Assembly: GCF_016526145.1 (NCBI RefSeq)
Contig: NZ_JADDUE010000007.1
Span: 62,001 to 126,000, forward strand
Direction of reading: 5' to 3'
DNA from: Saccharopolyspora galaxeae
GTDB taxonomy: Bacteria; Actinomycetota; Actinomycetes; Mycobacteriales; Pseudonocardiaceae
Length of the DNA stretch: 64,000 bases
In this document: positions 35,021 through 44,418 of the stretch, in pieces
Layout of the letters: every line of letters begins with the position of its first letter
Numbering within the stretch: the first letter of the stretch is position 1
Program-made: the position numbers and the translations under genes
Notes under the pieces: generated by a model
The model's database searches: none
Told to the model about the DNA's origin: nothing
Seen by the model: the letters and a program-made list of their open reading frames with translations, nothing else

Positions 35021-35650
35021 TCAGGCCGGTCCCAGCGCGGCCGCCTGCCGCGCCAGCGCCTCGACCTGGCCCCACTGGCCCGCGGCCAGCAGTGATTTCG
35101 GGGCGAGCCACGATCCGCCGACGCAGCCGACGTTGGGCAGTGCGAGGTAGCGCGCGGCGTTGTCGGCGTCGATCCCGCCGGTGGGGCAGAACCGCAGGTG
35201 CGGCAGCGGTCCGGCGATGGACTTCAGGTATGGCACGCCGCCGCTGGGTTCTGCGGGGAAGAACTTCATCGCCGTCGCACCCCGTGCGGCCAGCCGCATC
35301 GCCTCGGACACGGTGCTGATCCCGGCGAGGTAGGGCAGGCCGGTGGCTTCGATGTCGTCGAGCAGTTCGTCGGTCGCCCCGGGAGTGACGATGTAGCGGG
35401 CCCCGGCTTGGCGCGCCTTGTCGGCCTGCCCGGGTTCGGTGATGGTGCCCGCGCCGATGACGATCTCCGGGACTTCCGCCGCGAGCCGTTCGATGGCGGG
35501 CAACCCGGCGGGGGTGCGCAGGGTGATTTCGATGGTTTTGATGCCGCCGCGCAGCAACGCTTGGCCCAGCGGCGCCGCGTGCGCGGCGTCGTCCAGCGCA
35601 ACGACGGGGACCACGGGGCTGAGGTCGAGCACCTCGGAGGCGGTGTTCAC
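35021..35650 (-). CDS. eda: KDPG/KHG aldolase
   Basis: A 209-residue class I aldolase that splits 2-keto-3-deoxy-6-phosphogluconate into pyruvate and glyceraldehyde 3-phosphate, the last step of the Entner-Doudoroff pathway. The Schiff-base lysine is in AMKFFPAEPSGG, the catalytic Glu in KTIEITLRT, and the phosphate-binding FCPTGGI segment is present. It lies directly downstream of edd on the same strand. The GTG at 35650 has GCGGAAG 7 nt upstream; a duplicated copy of this site just upstream offers TTG 35674 or GTG 35683 as alternatives. Confidence 0.92.
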   Translation of the reverse strand: MNTASEVLDLSPVVPVVALDDAAHAAPLGQALLRGGIKTIEITLRTPAGLPAIERLAAEVPEIVIGAGTITEPGQADKARQAGARYIVTPGATDELLDDIEATGLPYLAGISTVSEAMRLAARGATAMKFFPAEPSGGVPYLKSIAGPLPHLRFCPTGGIDADNAARYLALPNVGCVGGSWLAPKSLLAAGQWGQVEALARQAAALGPA

Positions 35651-35689
35651 GGGATCACTTCCGCTCGGGTTCAACGGGATCACTTCCGT

Positions 35690-37546
35690 TCAGGCGTGCA
35701 GATCGCTGGGCGCCGTGCGGCGGTGCGACCCGAACACGCTAGCGCCCTGGTCGGCGCGGCCGACCGAGCCGCGGAACGCCGTGAACAACTCGCGACCCGT
35801 GCCGTGCTGCATCGCAGGCACCCCGGCCGCGGGTTCGCGGGCGGCGAGCTCGGCGTCGGGAACCAGCACTTCCAAGGTTCCGTGCTCGGCATCGAGCCGG
35901 ACCATGTCGCCGTCGCGCACCCGGGCGAGCGGCCCGCCCGCGGTGGCTTCCGGGGTGAGCTGGATGGCCGCGGGGATCTTGCCGGAGGCTCCCGACATCC
36001 GCCCGTCGGTGACCAGCGCGACCTGGTGCCCGCGGTCCATCAGCACGCCAAGCGAGGGGGTGAGCCCGTGCAGCTCGGGCATCCCGTTGGCCTGCGGTCC
36101 CTGGTTGCGGATGACGACCACGACGTCCTGGTCCAGCTCGCCGGATTTGAACAGCGCGGTGAAATCGTGCTGGTCGTCGAAGACCCGCGCGGGTGCGGTG
36201 ACCACGCGGTGCTCGGGCTTCACCGCGGAGACCTTGATGACCGAGCGGCCGAGGTTGCCGTCCAGCACCCGCAGCCCGCCGTCCGGCGCGAACGGTTCGT
36301 GCACGCCGCGCAGCACCTCGGGGTCGAGGCTTTCGACCGGGGCGTCGCGCCACACCAGTTCACCGTCTTCGAGGAACGGCTGCTGCCGGTAGCGGTCCAA
36401 GCCGAACCCGGCGACGGTGCGCACGTCCGGGTGCAGCAAGCCCGCGTCGAGCAGCTGGCCGACCAGGGTCTGCACGCCTCCGGCGGCGGCGAAGTGGTTG
36501 ATGTCCGCCGAACCGTTCGGGTAGACCTTCGACAGCGAGGGCACCACCGCGGACAGCTCGGCGAAGTCGTCCCAGGTCAGTTCGATGCCCGCGGCCGCGG
36601 CGATGGCCACCAGGTGCAGCGTGTGGTTCGTCGAACCGCCCGTGGCCAGCAGCGCGATGACTCCGTTGACCAGTGCTTTCTCGTCGAGCAGTTCGCCGAT
36701 CGCGGTGCGTTCGGGACCACTCGAAATCTCCACGACCCGCTGCGAAGCCTTTTCGGTTAGGGCCTGCCGCAGCGGTGTGCCGGGTGCGACGAAGCTGGAA
36801 CCCGGCAGGTGCAGGCCCATCACCTCGACGACCAGCTGGTTCGAGTTGGCGGTGCCGTAGAAGGTGCAGGTGCCGGGGGAGTGGTACGAGGCCGACTCGG
36901 CTTCCAGCAGGTCCTCGCGGGTGGCCTTGCCCTCGGCGAACAGCTGGCGGATGCGGCTCTTCTCGGCGTTCGGCAGACCGGACGGCATCGGGCCCGCGGG
37001 CACCAGGATCGTGGGCAGGTGGCCGAAGGCCAACGCTCCGATCAGCAGCCCGGGCACGATCTTGTCGCACACCCCGAGCAGCAGCGCGCCGTCGAACATC
37101 TCGTGCGAGAGCGCGACGCCGGTGGCCATCGCGATCACGTCGCGGGAGAACAGCGACAGCTCCATGCCGGTGCGGCCCTGGGTGATCCCGTCGCACATCG
37201 CGGGCACGCCACCGGCGAACTGCGCGACGCCGCCCGCCTGCCGCACCGCGTCCTTGATCCACTCCGGGAACTCCGCGTACGGCTGGTGCGCGGAGAGCAT
37301 GTCGTTGTAGGCGGACACGATCGCCACGCCGGGTTTGCGCTCGCCGCGCACGGCGATGCGGTCGGCGCCGCTGCAGCCTGCGAAACCGTGCGCGAGGTTG
37401 CTGCACGGCATTCCGGCGCGCACCGGCCCGTCGGCGGCGGCGTTGCCGATGCGTTCGAGGTAGGCGCGGCGGGTGGTCTCGCTGCGGTTCGCGATGCGTT
37501 CGGTCACCTGCCGCACGACGGGATGGATGGGCGTTCGCGTCGCCAT
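35690..37546 (-). CDS. edd: 6-phosphogluconate dehydratase
   Basis: A 618-residue IlvD/Edd-family dehydratase that converts 6-phosphogluconate to KDPG. The iron-sulfur cluster cysteines are visible in [14 protein letters not shown]-adjacent, [10 protein letters not shown] and [10 protein letters not shown] segments, and the C-terminal [13 protein letters not shown] motif is conserved. The ATG at 37546 is preceded by AGGAGGCGAGG. With eda, starting within 40 bp of its stop, it makes a complete Entner-Doudoroff branch; 6-phosphogluconate must come from enzymes encoded elsewhere. A possible promoter lies about 110 bp upstream. Confidence 0.93.
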   Translation of the reverse strand: MATRTPIHPVVRQVTERIANRSETTRRAYLERIGNAAADGPVRAGMPCSNLAHGFAGCSGADRIAVRGERKPGVAIVSAYNDMLSAHQPYAEFPEWIKDAVRQAGGVAQFAGGVPAMCDGITQGRTGMELSLFSRDVIAMATGVALSHEMFDGALLLGVCDKIVPGLLIGALAFGHLPTILVPAGPMPSGLPNAEKSRIRQLFAEGKATREDLLEAESASYHSPGTCTFYGTANSNQLVVEVMGLHLPGSSFVAPGTPLRQALTEKASQRVVEISSGPERTAIGELLDEKALVNGVIALLATGGSTNHTLHLVAIAAAAGIELTWDDFAELSAVVPSLSKVYPNGSADINHFAAAGGVQTLVGQLLDAGLLHPDVRTVAGFGLDRYRQQPFLEDGELVWRDAPVESLDPEVLRGVHEPFAPDGGLRVLDGNLGRSVIKVSAVKPEHRVVTAPARVFDDQHDFTALFKSGELDQDVVVVIRNQGPQANGMPELHGLTPSLGVLMDRGHQVALVTDGRMSGASGKIPAAIQLTPEATAGGPLARVRDGDMVRLDAEHGTLEVLVPDAELAAREPAAGVPAMQHGTGRELFTAFRGSVGRADQGASVFGSHRRTAPSDLHA

Positions 37547-38068
37547 TCCTCGCCTCCTGACGCAAATGGTGCTGGCTGCGCACGAGGGCGACGACGCTGG
37601 CGCCTCTGATCTCCGTGACGGCAGCCACAGTAGCGGCTGTGACGCGGAAATCAAAACCGATACAGAACCCGATTGCGAGTGTTAACGGCGGATGTACGGC
37701 CGATGACGTGCCGCCGTACGGTGCGCGGCCAATGGCCTGACCAGCGAAGACCGGATGGCGGTGGGGAGTGTCCGGACGTCGTGTGCGGATCAGCGGAGTC
37801 GGCAGACCGTTGCTCGTGTTCGCAGCCGAAGGCCGCGGCGCGCGGCAACGGCCGCGGACGTCGAACGGTTGCCGCCGGTTGACCCTGACCGCGCTGAGAC
37901 GGTCCCAGTGGTCTCGGGAACCACTTGGACATGTTCCGCGAGACGTTCGGCATCGCCAATTCTTGATGCTGACAGGAAACCGTCGAGAGGCAGTTTTTCG
38001 CCCATTCCGCGACGGCCGGTGAACCGCGCCTGACCGAACCGCCGGGGCGTGCTGGCAGGATGGGGCGC
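37547..38068. other. Divergent intergenic region edd / short binding protein
   Basis: No gene is supported in this region of about 520 bp. It contains a possible edd promoter (37657-37685) and an inverted repeat GTACGGC-N12-GCCGTAC (37694-37719). The remainder shows no clear coding signal. Confidence 0.5.
37657..37685 (-). promoter_or_regulatory. Possible edd-eda promoter
   Basis: On the minus strand TTAACA (37685-37680) and TATCGG (37662-37657) are 17 nt apart. The neighbouring 7-bp inverted repeat at 37694-37719 could be an operator upstream of it. Confidence 0.3.
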
Positions 38069-38716
38069 ATGCGCACGGGTGTGGCGGTGTTGGTGTTGGC
38101 GATCGGAATGCTCGCCGGATGCTCCGGGCAAGGCGGCGGCGTCAATCAGGGAACTGGGCACGATCAGGGCGAAACCGGTCAGGCGAGTGCACCGCCCCCG
38201 GCGGCGCGTCCGTCGCCGCAAGCCCCCGCCCCCGTCCCTTCGCCCGGCGGCGTCCAGCTGGACACCTCGCCGACGCTGGAGCAGATCCGGACGCGCGGCA
38301 AACTCCTCGTGGGCCTGCGCGCGGACGCTCGGCAGTTCGCCGCGCGCGACGGTGCGGGCGGATACCGCGGCTTCGACGTGGAGATCGCGCGCCGCATCGC
38401 ACAAGAGCTCGGACTGGACCCCGCCACCCAGGTCTCCTTCCGCATGCTGCCGGCCACCCTGCAATCCGAGGCGCTCGCAGGCGGCAGCGTGGACCTGCAG
38501 ATCGGCGGCGTCGACCCGGCCCGGCAGGGCGTCTCCGCGGTCGGTCCGTACGCGGTCACCGACGGCGGACAGCAGTTCGTCGGCCTCAAGTCCGGCGACG
38601 ACGTGCTGCGCGACCAGATCGACGCGGCCCTGCGCACCGCGGTAGCGGACGGCAGCTGGCAGCGCGCCTACGACGCGACGCTCGCGCCCGAAGGGGTGCA
38701 GGCGACTCCGGGCTGA
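38069..38716 (+). CDS. Short family 3 solute-binding lipoprotein lacking lobe II
   Basis: A 215-residue lipoprotein (lipobox LAGCS near residue 18, then a Pro/Gly-rich linker). The body matches lobe I of family 3 amino-acid-binding proteins: LEQIRTRGKLLVGLRAD, GYRGFDVEIARRIAQELG, then VDLQIGGVD and VGPYAVTDGGQ. It then jumps directly to the C-terminal helix DDVLRDQIDAALRTAVADGSWQ. The about 80-90 residues that form lobe II in the nearby full-length protein (40276-41172) are absent, without a frameshift. It cannot close on a ligand in the usual way; it may be a decoy, regulator or decaying copy. It is divergent from edd and convergent with gluD. Confidence 0.75.
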   Translation: MRTGVAVLVLAIGMLAGCSGQGGGVNQGTGHDQGETGQASAPPPAARPSPQAPAPVPSPGGVQLDTSPTLEQIRTRGKLLVGLRADARQFAARDGAGGYRGFDVEIARRIAQELGLDPATQVSFRMLPATLQSEALAGGSVDLQIGGVDPARQGVSAVGPYAVTDGGQQFVGLKSGDDVLRDQIDAALRTAVADGSWQRAYDATLAPEGVQATPG

Positions 38717-38722
38717 GCCGGC

Positions 38723-39571
38723 TCACTCGACGCCTTCGACCACCGGGGCGCCCTTGCGGCCGCGGCCGACGCGTCGCTCGGTGGCCACCGCGACTCGGCT
38801 CAGCGCGTAGTTGATCAGCACGAACACCACTCCGATCACGAAGTAGGTCTGGATCGGATTGTTCAGGTTCTGGATCACGATCTGGCCCTGCCGCACCAGA
38901 TCGACGTAGGAGATGATGAAGCCCAGCGAGGTGTCCTTCAGGATCACCACCAGCTGGCTGATCAGCGCCGGAAGCATCGCCCGGAAAGCTTGCGGCAGCA
39001 GCACCGTGGTGAGCACCTGCGATCTCCGCAGTCCGATCGCATAAGCGGCTTCGCTCTGCCCGCGCGGCAGCGCGAGGATCCCGGCCCGCACGATCTCGGC
39101 GATGATCACCGAGTTGTACGCGGTCAACCCGATCACCAGGTACCACAGCAGCGGCAGGTCCACGCCGAGCGAAGGCAGCACGCGGCTGGCGTAGTAGATC
39201 GCGATGACCACCGGAACGCCGCGCAGCAGTTCCACCACGCCGACCACGGCCCACCGGTACCAAGCCGCCGCGGTCAACCGCGTCACGGCCAGCAGCGTCC
39301 CGATGATCAGTGCGAACAGCATGGCCAGCACCGCGGCCAGCAAGGTGTTGGCCAGTCCCGCGCCGAGCAGGCTCCACAACGGCGCGAACGTGTCGTTCGT
39401 GGGGTCGATCAGCGGACCCCACTTCTGCACGGTCAACTGCCCGCGCGTGCCCAGCGCCACCAGCACCCAGACCAGCACCGCCAGCAGCAGCACGCCGACT
39501 CCTGCGCTGGCCAGCATGCTCCGCCGCCGCGCCACCGGGCCCGGTGCCTCGTAGAGCACGGAGTTCGTCAT
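38723..39571 (-). CDS. gluD: Glutamate/polar amino acid ABC permease (GluD-like)
   Basis: A 282-residue permease with an N-terminal helix and long loop, then five helices of the HisM/GluD type. The coupling-loop motif reads SEAAYAIGLRRSQVLTTVLLPQAFRAMLP. Its start overlaps the stop of the gluC-like gene (ATGA), so the two subunits are co-translated. It resembles Corynebacterium glutamicum GluD, in an operon of order gluA-gluB-gluC-gluD as there. It forms half of the channel. Confidence 0.88.
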   Translation of the reverse strand: MTNSVLYEAPGPVARRRSMLASAGVGVLLLAVLVWVLVALGTRGQLTVQKWGPLIDPTNDTFAPLWSLLGAGLANTLLAAVLAMLFALIIGTLLAVTRLTAAAWYRWAVVGVVELLRGVPVVIAIYYASRVLPSLGVDLPLLWYLVIGLTAYNSVIIAEIVRAGILALPRGQSEAAYAIGLRRSQVLTTVLLPQAFRAMLPALISQLVVILKDTSLGFIISYVDLVRQGQIVIQNLNNPIQTYFVIGVVFVLINYALSRVAVATERRVGRGRKGAPVVEGVE

Positions 39572-40218
39572 CGCGCGATCGCCACCTTCCGCTCCAGGGC
39601 ACCCAGCAGCAGCCCGGCCGGGATCGTGATCACCAGGTAGCCGATGACGACACCGGTCAGCACCGGCAGCGCCGCCTCACCCCGCGCGGAGGTCAGGGTG
39701 TCGCCGACCGCGAACAGGTCGCCGCCGACGCCGAAAGCACCCACGATCGCCGAGTTCTTGATCATCGCGATGAGCACGTTGCCCAGCGGCGGCACCACGG
39801 TGCGCACCGCCTGCGGCAGCACCACCAGCTGCAGCACCTGTCCGAACCCGAGCCCGACCGCTCGCGCGGCTTCCGCCTGCCCCGGCGGCACCGCGTTGAT
39901 GCCGCTGCGGATCGCCTCGCACACGAACGCCGAGGTGTACAGCGCCAGCCCGGCGGTGCCGAACCAGAAGTACGAGCCGTTCAACCCCAGCTCGGGCAGC
40001 CCGAACGCCATGAAAAACAGCACCACGGTCAGCGGGCAGTTGCGGAACACGTTGACCCACGAGGTCCCGGCGGCGCGCAGCGGCGGCAGCGGTGCGACCC
40101 GGAAACCGGCGATCACGGTGCCCAGCACGAGCGCCAGCACGCCCGCGTACGCGCAGATCTGCAGGGTGCGCAGCAGGCCGCTGAGGTAGAGGGGCAGGTT
40201 GTCGATGAGGACGTGCAC
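39568..40218 (-). CDS. gluC: Glutamate/polar amino acid ABC permease (GluC-like)
   Basis: A 216-residue permease with five helices. The coupling loop reads AEAARAVGLGFGQVLQLVVLPQAVRTVVP, and the GGDLFAVGDT segment is typical of glutamate importers. The GTG at 40218 is preceded by GGAGGG at 5 nt, which is better than the upstream GTG at 40257. Downstream, gluD overlaps by 4 bp; upstream, gluB ends 57 bp away. Confidence 0.88.
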   Translation of the reverse strand: MHVLIDNLPLYLSGLLRTLQICAYAGVLALVLGTVIAGFRVAPLPPLRAAGTSWVNVFRNCPLTVVLFFMAFGLPELGLNGSYFWFGTAGLALYTSAFVCEAIRSGINAVPPGQAEAARAVGLGFGQVLQLVVLPQAVRTVVPPLGNVLIAMIKNSAIVGAFGVGGDLFAVGDTLTSARGEAALPVLTGVVIGYLVITIPAGLLLGALERKVAIAR

Positions 40219-40275
40219 GAGGCCCTCCGGCGCAGAGTGCGTGGCGGAGGGACGCACGCCCCTCCCGGATTCCGA

Positions 40276-41172
40276 TCAGCCGCAGGCGTCGAACTGCGGA
40301 AGCGGCGGCACCTGCGGTGAGACCTTGCCCGCGGTGGTCTGCCACGCCTTCTGGTAGCTGCCATCGGCCTGAGCCTCGGTCAGCGCGTCGTCGATGAACC
40401 GGCAGAACGCCACGTCGCCCTTCTTGATCCCGATGCCGTAGGGCTCCGCGGTGAACGGCTTGCCGACCAGCTTGAACCGGCCGCCGCCGTTCTCCACCAG
40501 GCCCATCAGGATCACGTTGTCCGTGGTCACCGCCTGCACCTGCCCGGTGCGCAGCGCGTCGGAGCACTTCGAGTAGACGTCGAAGAGCACCAGGTTCTGC
40601 GGATCGACGTACTTCTTGATCTCCTCGGCCGGGGTGGAACCGGTGACCGAGCAGACCTTCGCCCCGGTCGGGCGCAGCGACTCCGGGCCGGTGATGCCGG
40701 TGTTGTCGCGGGCCACCATCAGGTCCTGACCGGCCTGGTAGTACGGGCCGGCGAAACTGATCCGCTCCTTGCGGTTGTCGTTGATCGTGTAGGTCGCCAC
40801 GACCATGTCGACCTTCTGCTGCTCGATGACCTCTTCGCGGGTCTTGCTCGGGGTCTCCACCCACTCGATCTGCTCCGGCGACAGGCCCATCTTCGCCGCG
40901 ACGATCTTGGCGATCTGCACGTCGAAACCCTGCGGTTTGCCGTCGAGTCCCTGCAGGCCGAACAGCGGCTGGTCGAACTTGGCGCCGATGCGGATCTTGC
41001 CCGCCTGCTGCAGGTTCGCCATCGTGCTGCCCGGCTCGAACTTGGCGCCGCGGTCCACGGCGACCTCGTTGCCACCCCCGGCGAGTTGATTGCCCCCTCC
41101 GCCGCCACAGGCGGTCAGGGCCAGCGCCAGCGACGCCACCAGCACGCCCCAGCGCACGTTCCGCGCTTTCAT
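40276..41172 (-). CDS. gluB: Glutamate-type ABC substrate-binding lipoprotein (GluB-like)
   Basis: A 298-residue family 3 solute-binding lipoprotein. The lipobox LTACG lies at about residues 19-23, followed by a glycine-rich linker. Both lobes are complete: KIRIGAKFDQPLFG, FDVQIAKIVAAKMG, FAGPYYQAGQDLMV, then lobe II with KVCSVTGSTPAEEI and the Cys pair C in KVCSVTG and SKCSDAL that may form a disulfide. It captures glutamate or a related acid for the GluCD channel. It serves as the reference that shows the 38069 protein lacks lobe II. Confidence 0.9.
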   Translation of the reverse strand: MKARNVRWGVLVASLALALTACGGGGGNQLAGGGNEVAVDRGAKFEPGSTMANLQQAGKIRIGAKFDQPLFGLQGLDGKPQGFDVQIAKIVAAKMGLSPEQIEWVETPSKTREEVIEQQKVDMVVATYTINDNRKERISFAGPYYQAGQDLMVARDNTGITGPESLRPTGAKVCSVTGSTPAEEIKKYVDPQNLVLFDVYSKCSDALRTGQVQAVTTDNVILMGLVENGGGRFKLVGKPFTAEPYGIGIKKGDVAFCRFIDDALTEAQADGSYQKAWQTTAGKVSPQVPPLPQFDACG

Positions 41173-41224
41173 CTCGGCAATCCCCTCTCTGCGGTGAACC
41201 GGATTTTCGCGGCCGGAGCCGCCG

Positions 41225-41971
41225 TCAGTGGGTGAGGATCTTGCTCAGGAAGTCCTGCGCCCGCGGACTCTCGGCGCCCTGGAAGAAGCGGTCCGGAGTG
41301 GAATCCTCGACGATCCGCCCGTCGTCCATGAACAACACGCGGTGCGCGGCGCGGCGCGCGAAACCCATCTCGTGCGTGACCACCAGCATCGTCATGCCCT
41401 CGGCGGCCAGCCCCGCCATGACGTCGAGCACCTCGTTGACCATTTCCGGGTCCAGCGCGGAGGTCGGCTCGTCGAACATCATCACTTTCGGCTTCATCGC
41501 CAGCGCGCGGGCGATCGCGGCGCGCTGCTGCTGCCCGCCGGACAGCTGCGCGGGATGCTTGGCCGCCTGATCCGCGATCCCGACCCGGTCCAGCAGCGCG
41601 GTCGCCTCCTGCTCGGCGGTGGCCTTGTCCGAGCGCCGCACCTTGATCGGCCCGAGGGTGACGTTGTCCAGGATCGTCTTGTGCGCGAACAGGTTGAACT
41701 GCTGGAAGACCATGCCGACGTCGGCGCGCACCCCGGCCAGCGCGCGGCCCTCCGCGGGCAGCGGCGTGCCGTCGATCTCGATCGTCCCGGAGTCGACGGG
41801 TTCCAGGCGGTTGATCGCGCGGCACAGCGTGGACTTGCCGGAACCGGACGGGCCGAGCACGACCACGACCTGACCGCGGGGCACGGTCAGCTCGATGTCC
41901 CGCAGCACGTGCACCGGTCCGAAGTGCTTGTCGACCGCGGACATGCGGATCATCGGCGATTCCGGGGTCAT
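41225..41971 (-). CDS. gluA: Glutamate-type ABC transporter ATPase (GluA-like)
   Basis: A 248-residue ABC ATPase that powers amino-acid uptake. Walker A reads GPSGSGKST, the Q-loop is VFQQFNLF, the signature LSGGQQQR, Walker B MMFDEP and the switch His is in VVTHEMGF. The ATG at 41971 is preceded by AAGGAGC at 6 nt. It is the first gene of the gluABCD operon; a TGGACT-N17-TAGGTT promoter lies upstream on the minus strand. The larger ORF extending to 43708 on this strand is the antisense shadow of miaB. Confidence 0.93.
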   Translation of the reverse strand: MTPESPMIRMSAVDKHFGPVHVLRDIELTVPRGQVVVVLGPSGSGKSTLCRAINRLEPVDSGTIEIDGTPLPAEGRALAGVRADVGMVFQQFNLFAHKTILDNVTLGPIKVRRSDKATAEQEATALLDRVGIADQAAKHPAQLSGGQQQRAAIARALAMKPKVMMFDEPTSALDPEMVNEVLDVMAGLAAEGMTMLVVTHEMGFARRAAHRVLFMDDGRIVEDSTPDRFFQGAESPRAQDFLSKILTH

Positions 41972-42009
41972 GCGCGCTCCTTGCCGAAGAATCCGGTTCT
42001 GCTGGCGAA

Positions 42010-42038
42010 AACCTAGGCCGACCAGGCCGGTTAGTCCA
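42010..42038 (-). promoter_or_regulatory. Promoter of the gluABCD operon
   Basis: On the minus strand TGGACT (42038-42033) and TAGGTT (42015-42010) are 17 nt apart, 38 bp upstream of the gluA start. The rest of the gap up to 42241 shows nothing else. Confidence 0.45.
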
Positions 42039-42241
42039 TATGGTGCGGATGCTCCGGATGGAGCAATTCTGCTCGCTTCGTGCCCGAAAGGCGAAACGAA
42101 CGGAATGGCTCCGGTGCGGCGGTTCCCGCGCATCCACCGGGATCGCATTCCATGCGTGCACGAACCGAACTCGTCGAATCGTTGTGGGCCGCTGCCCGCG
42201 ATGCTGGGCAGGGTGCTTCCATTCGGCCTCTGACCAGGAGA

Positions 42242-42247
42242 TACCGT
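42242..42247 (+). promoter_or_regulatory. Leaderless -10 element of miaB
   Basis: TACCGT lies 6 nt before the ATG at 42254. Confidence 0.5.
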
Positions 42248-42253
42248 TGAGGC

Positions 42254-43744
42254 ATGGCTGAGCGGGACGCCGCGCGATCCTTCGAGGTGCGCACGTACGG
42301 ATGTCAGATGAACGTGCACGACTCCGAACGGCTCTCCGGGATGCTGGAAGAAGCCGGGTACGTGCGCGCGCCCAAGGACACCGAGGCGGACGTGGTCGTG
42401 TTCAACACCTGCGCGGTCCGCGAGAACGCCGACAACCGGCTCTACGGCAACCTCGGCCACCTGCGTCCGGTGAAGCAGAACCACCCCGGTATGCAGATCG
42501 CCGTCGGCGGCTGCCTGGCGCAGAAGGACCGCAGCGAGATCGTGCGCCGCGCGCCCTGGGTGGACGTCGTGTTCGGCACGCACAACCTCGGTTCGCTGCC
42601 GACGCTGCTGGAGCGCGCCCGGCACAACGAGGAGGCCGAGGTCGAGATCCTCGAATCCCTCGACGTGTTCCCCTCCACGCTGCCCGCGCGCCGCGAATCC
42701 GCCTATTCCGGCTGGGTGTCCGTCTCGGTGGGCTGCAACAACACCTGCACCTTCTGCATCGTGCCCGCGCTGCGCGGCAAGGAGAAGGACCGCCGCCCCG
42801 GCGACGTGCTGGCCGAAGTCCAGGCCCTGGTCGACGAGGGCGTGCTCGAAGTGACGTTGCTCGGGCAGAACGTCAACGCCTACGGCGTCGAATTCGGCGA
42901 CCGGCTCGCGTTCGGCAAGTTGCTGCGCTCCTGCGGGGAGATCGACGGGCTGGAGCGGGTGCGGTTCACCTCGCCGCACCCGAGGGACTTCACCGACGAC
43001 GTGATCGAGGCGATGGCCGAGACCCCCAACGTCTGCCACCAGCTGCACATGCCGCTGCAATCCGGCTCCGACCGGGTGCTCAAGGCGATGCGCCGCTCCT
43101 ACCGCTCCGAGCGGTACCTGAACATTCTGCGCAAGGTCCGGGAAGCGATGCCGGACGCGGCGATCACCACCGACATCATCGTCGGTTTCCCCGGTGAGAC
43201 CGAAGAGGACTTCGAGCAGACCCTGGAAGTCGTGCGCGAAGCCCGGTTCAGCAGCGCGTTCACCTTCCAGTACTCCAAGCGGCCCGGCACGCCCGCCGCC
43301 GACCTGCCGGGCCAGCTGCCGAAGGAGGTCGTGCAGCAGCGCTACGAACGGCTGGTCGCGCTGCAGAACGAGATGTCCTGGGAACTGAACAAGGAACTCG
43401 TCGGCACGGAGGTCGAACTGCTCGTCGCCGAAGGCGAAGGCCGCAAGGACAGCGAGACCCGCAGGCTGTCCGGCCGCGCCCGCGACGGACGGCTGGTGCA
43501 CTTCGCCCCGGACGGAGCCATCGACCGGGAGATCCGCCCCGGCGACGTCGTGCACACCGCGGTCACCCGCGCCGCGCCGCACCACCTGGTCGCCGACGGG
43601 GAGATCACCGCGCACCGCCGAACCCGCGCCGGGGACCACTGGGAGGTGGGCGAACGGCCCAAGACCTCCGGGGTCAGCCTCGGACTCCCGTCCTTCGGCG
43701 CACCACAACCGCAGCCGGCCGCCGAACAGGGATGTGCGTGTTGA
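42254..43744 (+). CDS. miaB: tRNA-2-methylthio-N6-dimethylallyladenosine synthase
   Basis: A 496-residue radical SAM methylthiotransferase that modifies A37 of tRNAs reading UNN codons, after MiaA has added the dimethylallyl group. The auxiliary cluster cysteines are C17 (YGCQMN), C53 and C87; the radical SAM cluster is C161, C165 and C168 (CNNTCTFC). A TRAM domain follows, and a short tail ends in GCAC. miaA lies 2.6 kb downstream. The start is fixed by TACCGT 6 nt upstream. It corresponds to Rv2733c. Its stop overlaps the start of the next gene. Confidence 0.95.
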   Translation: MAERDAARSFEVRTYGCQMNVHDSERLSGMLEEAGYVRAPKDTEADVVVFNTCAVRENADNRLYGNLGHLRPVKQNHPGMQIAVGGCLAQKDRSEIVRRAPWVDVVFGTHNLGSLPTLLERARHNEEAEVEILESLDVFPSTLPARRESAYSGWVSVSVGCNNTCTFCIVPALRGKEKDRRPGDVLAEVQALVDEGVLEVTLLGQNVNAYGVEFGDRLAFGKLLRSCGEIDGLERVRFTSPHPRDFTDDVIEAMAETPNVCHQLHMPLQSGSDRVLKAMRRSYRSERYLNILRKVREAMPDAAITTDIIVGFPGETEEDFEQTLEVVREARFSSAFTFQYSKRPGTPAADLPGQLPKEVVQQRYERLVALQNEMSWELNKELVGTEVELLVAEGEGRKDSETRRLSGRARDGRLVHFAPDGAIDREIRPGDVVHTAVTRAAPHHLVADGEITAHRRTRAGDHWEVGERPKTSGVSLGLPSFGAPQPQPAAEQGCAC

Positions 43745-44274
43745 GCGACGATGCCAAGGAACCGAAGCACGACGGCGGGCAGCGGGACGAGCCGGTGGCA
43801 GGTGCGAATCCGGCCGCAGCCGCGGACGAGCAGGGTCGCAAAGAACTCTCCAAGGCCGAGCGCGACCTGCTGCGCCGCATCGATCCCGGCACCACGGCGC
43901 TGACCATCGCCGGGGTGATGCTCGTGCTGGTGTTGTGCTCGATCCTGCCGTGGATCGGCGACGCCACCGGGTGGCAGGTGCTGTTCGGCCAGGCCGATCC
44001 CGCGCTGAAGATCACGCTGCTGCCGCGGCTGTTCGCGATCAACTCCACCATCGCGGGGGTCCTGCTCAGCGCGCTCGCGCTGGCCACCCGGCGCTGGGCG
44101 CTGGCGTGGGTCGCCGGAATGGCCTGCATCATCGTGTCGTTCGAGGGGGTCACCGCGATCTGGTCCCGGCAGACGGTGCCCGAAGGCGGGCCGTCGCTGG
44201 GACTGGTGCTGGCCGTGGTGTGCATCGTGGTGCTGGCCGTGCAGTGGCTTCGGGTGGTGCTCAGGCGGCCCTGA
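43738..44274 (+). CDS. Conserved membrane protein (Rv2732c-like)
   Basis: A 178-residue protein: a charged cytoplasmic head with Gly/Ala/Glu-rich sequence and the conserved [16 protein letters not shown], then four transmembrane helices (about 56-74, 97-114, 117-137, 152-172). Homologues follow miaB in mycobacteria (Rv2732c). No function is known. Starts at ATG 43732, GTG 43738 and TTG 43741 are all possible; GTG 43738 has CAGGG at 7 nt and overlaps the miaB stop by 7 bases. Confidence 0.78.
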   Translation: MLSDDAKEPKHDGGQRDEPVAGANPAAAADEQGRKELSKAERDLLRRIDPGTTALTIAGVMLVLVLCSILPWIGDATGWQVLFGQADPALKITLLPRLFAINSTIAGVLLSALALATRRWALAWVAGMACIIVSFEGVTAIWSRQTVPEGGPSLGLVLAVVCIVVLAVQWLRVVLRRP

Positions 44275-44418
44275 CGTGGTGCTGAGCGCCCAGCGAAGCC
44301 TGTTGAGGCTGGTTGAACAGCAGTCGCGGACTGCGGCACGCATCGAGGCGCAAACCCCGTGGAACTCGGCGAGGCGTCGCCTCAAGCGGTCGTCAACGCG
44401 GCGGCCTGGGATGCCCGC

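Noticed and set aside
41972-43708. N-terminal extension of GluA to 827 residues
   Set aside because: The extension is the antisense of miaB; the ATG at 41971 has a good ribosome binding site and gives a normal 248-residue ATPase.
43732-43741. A programmed frameshift joining miaB and the following membrane protein
   Set aside because: The overlap is an ordinary short stop/start overlap, and each protein has a complete family length.
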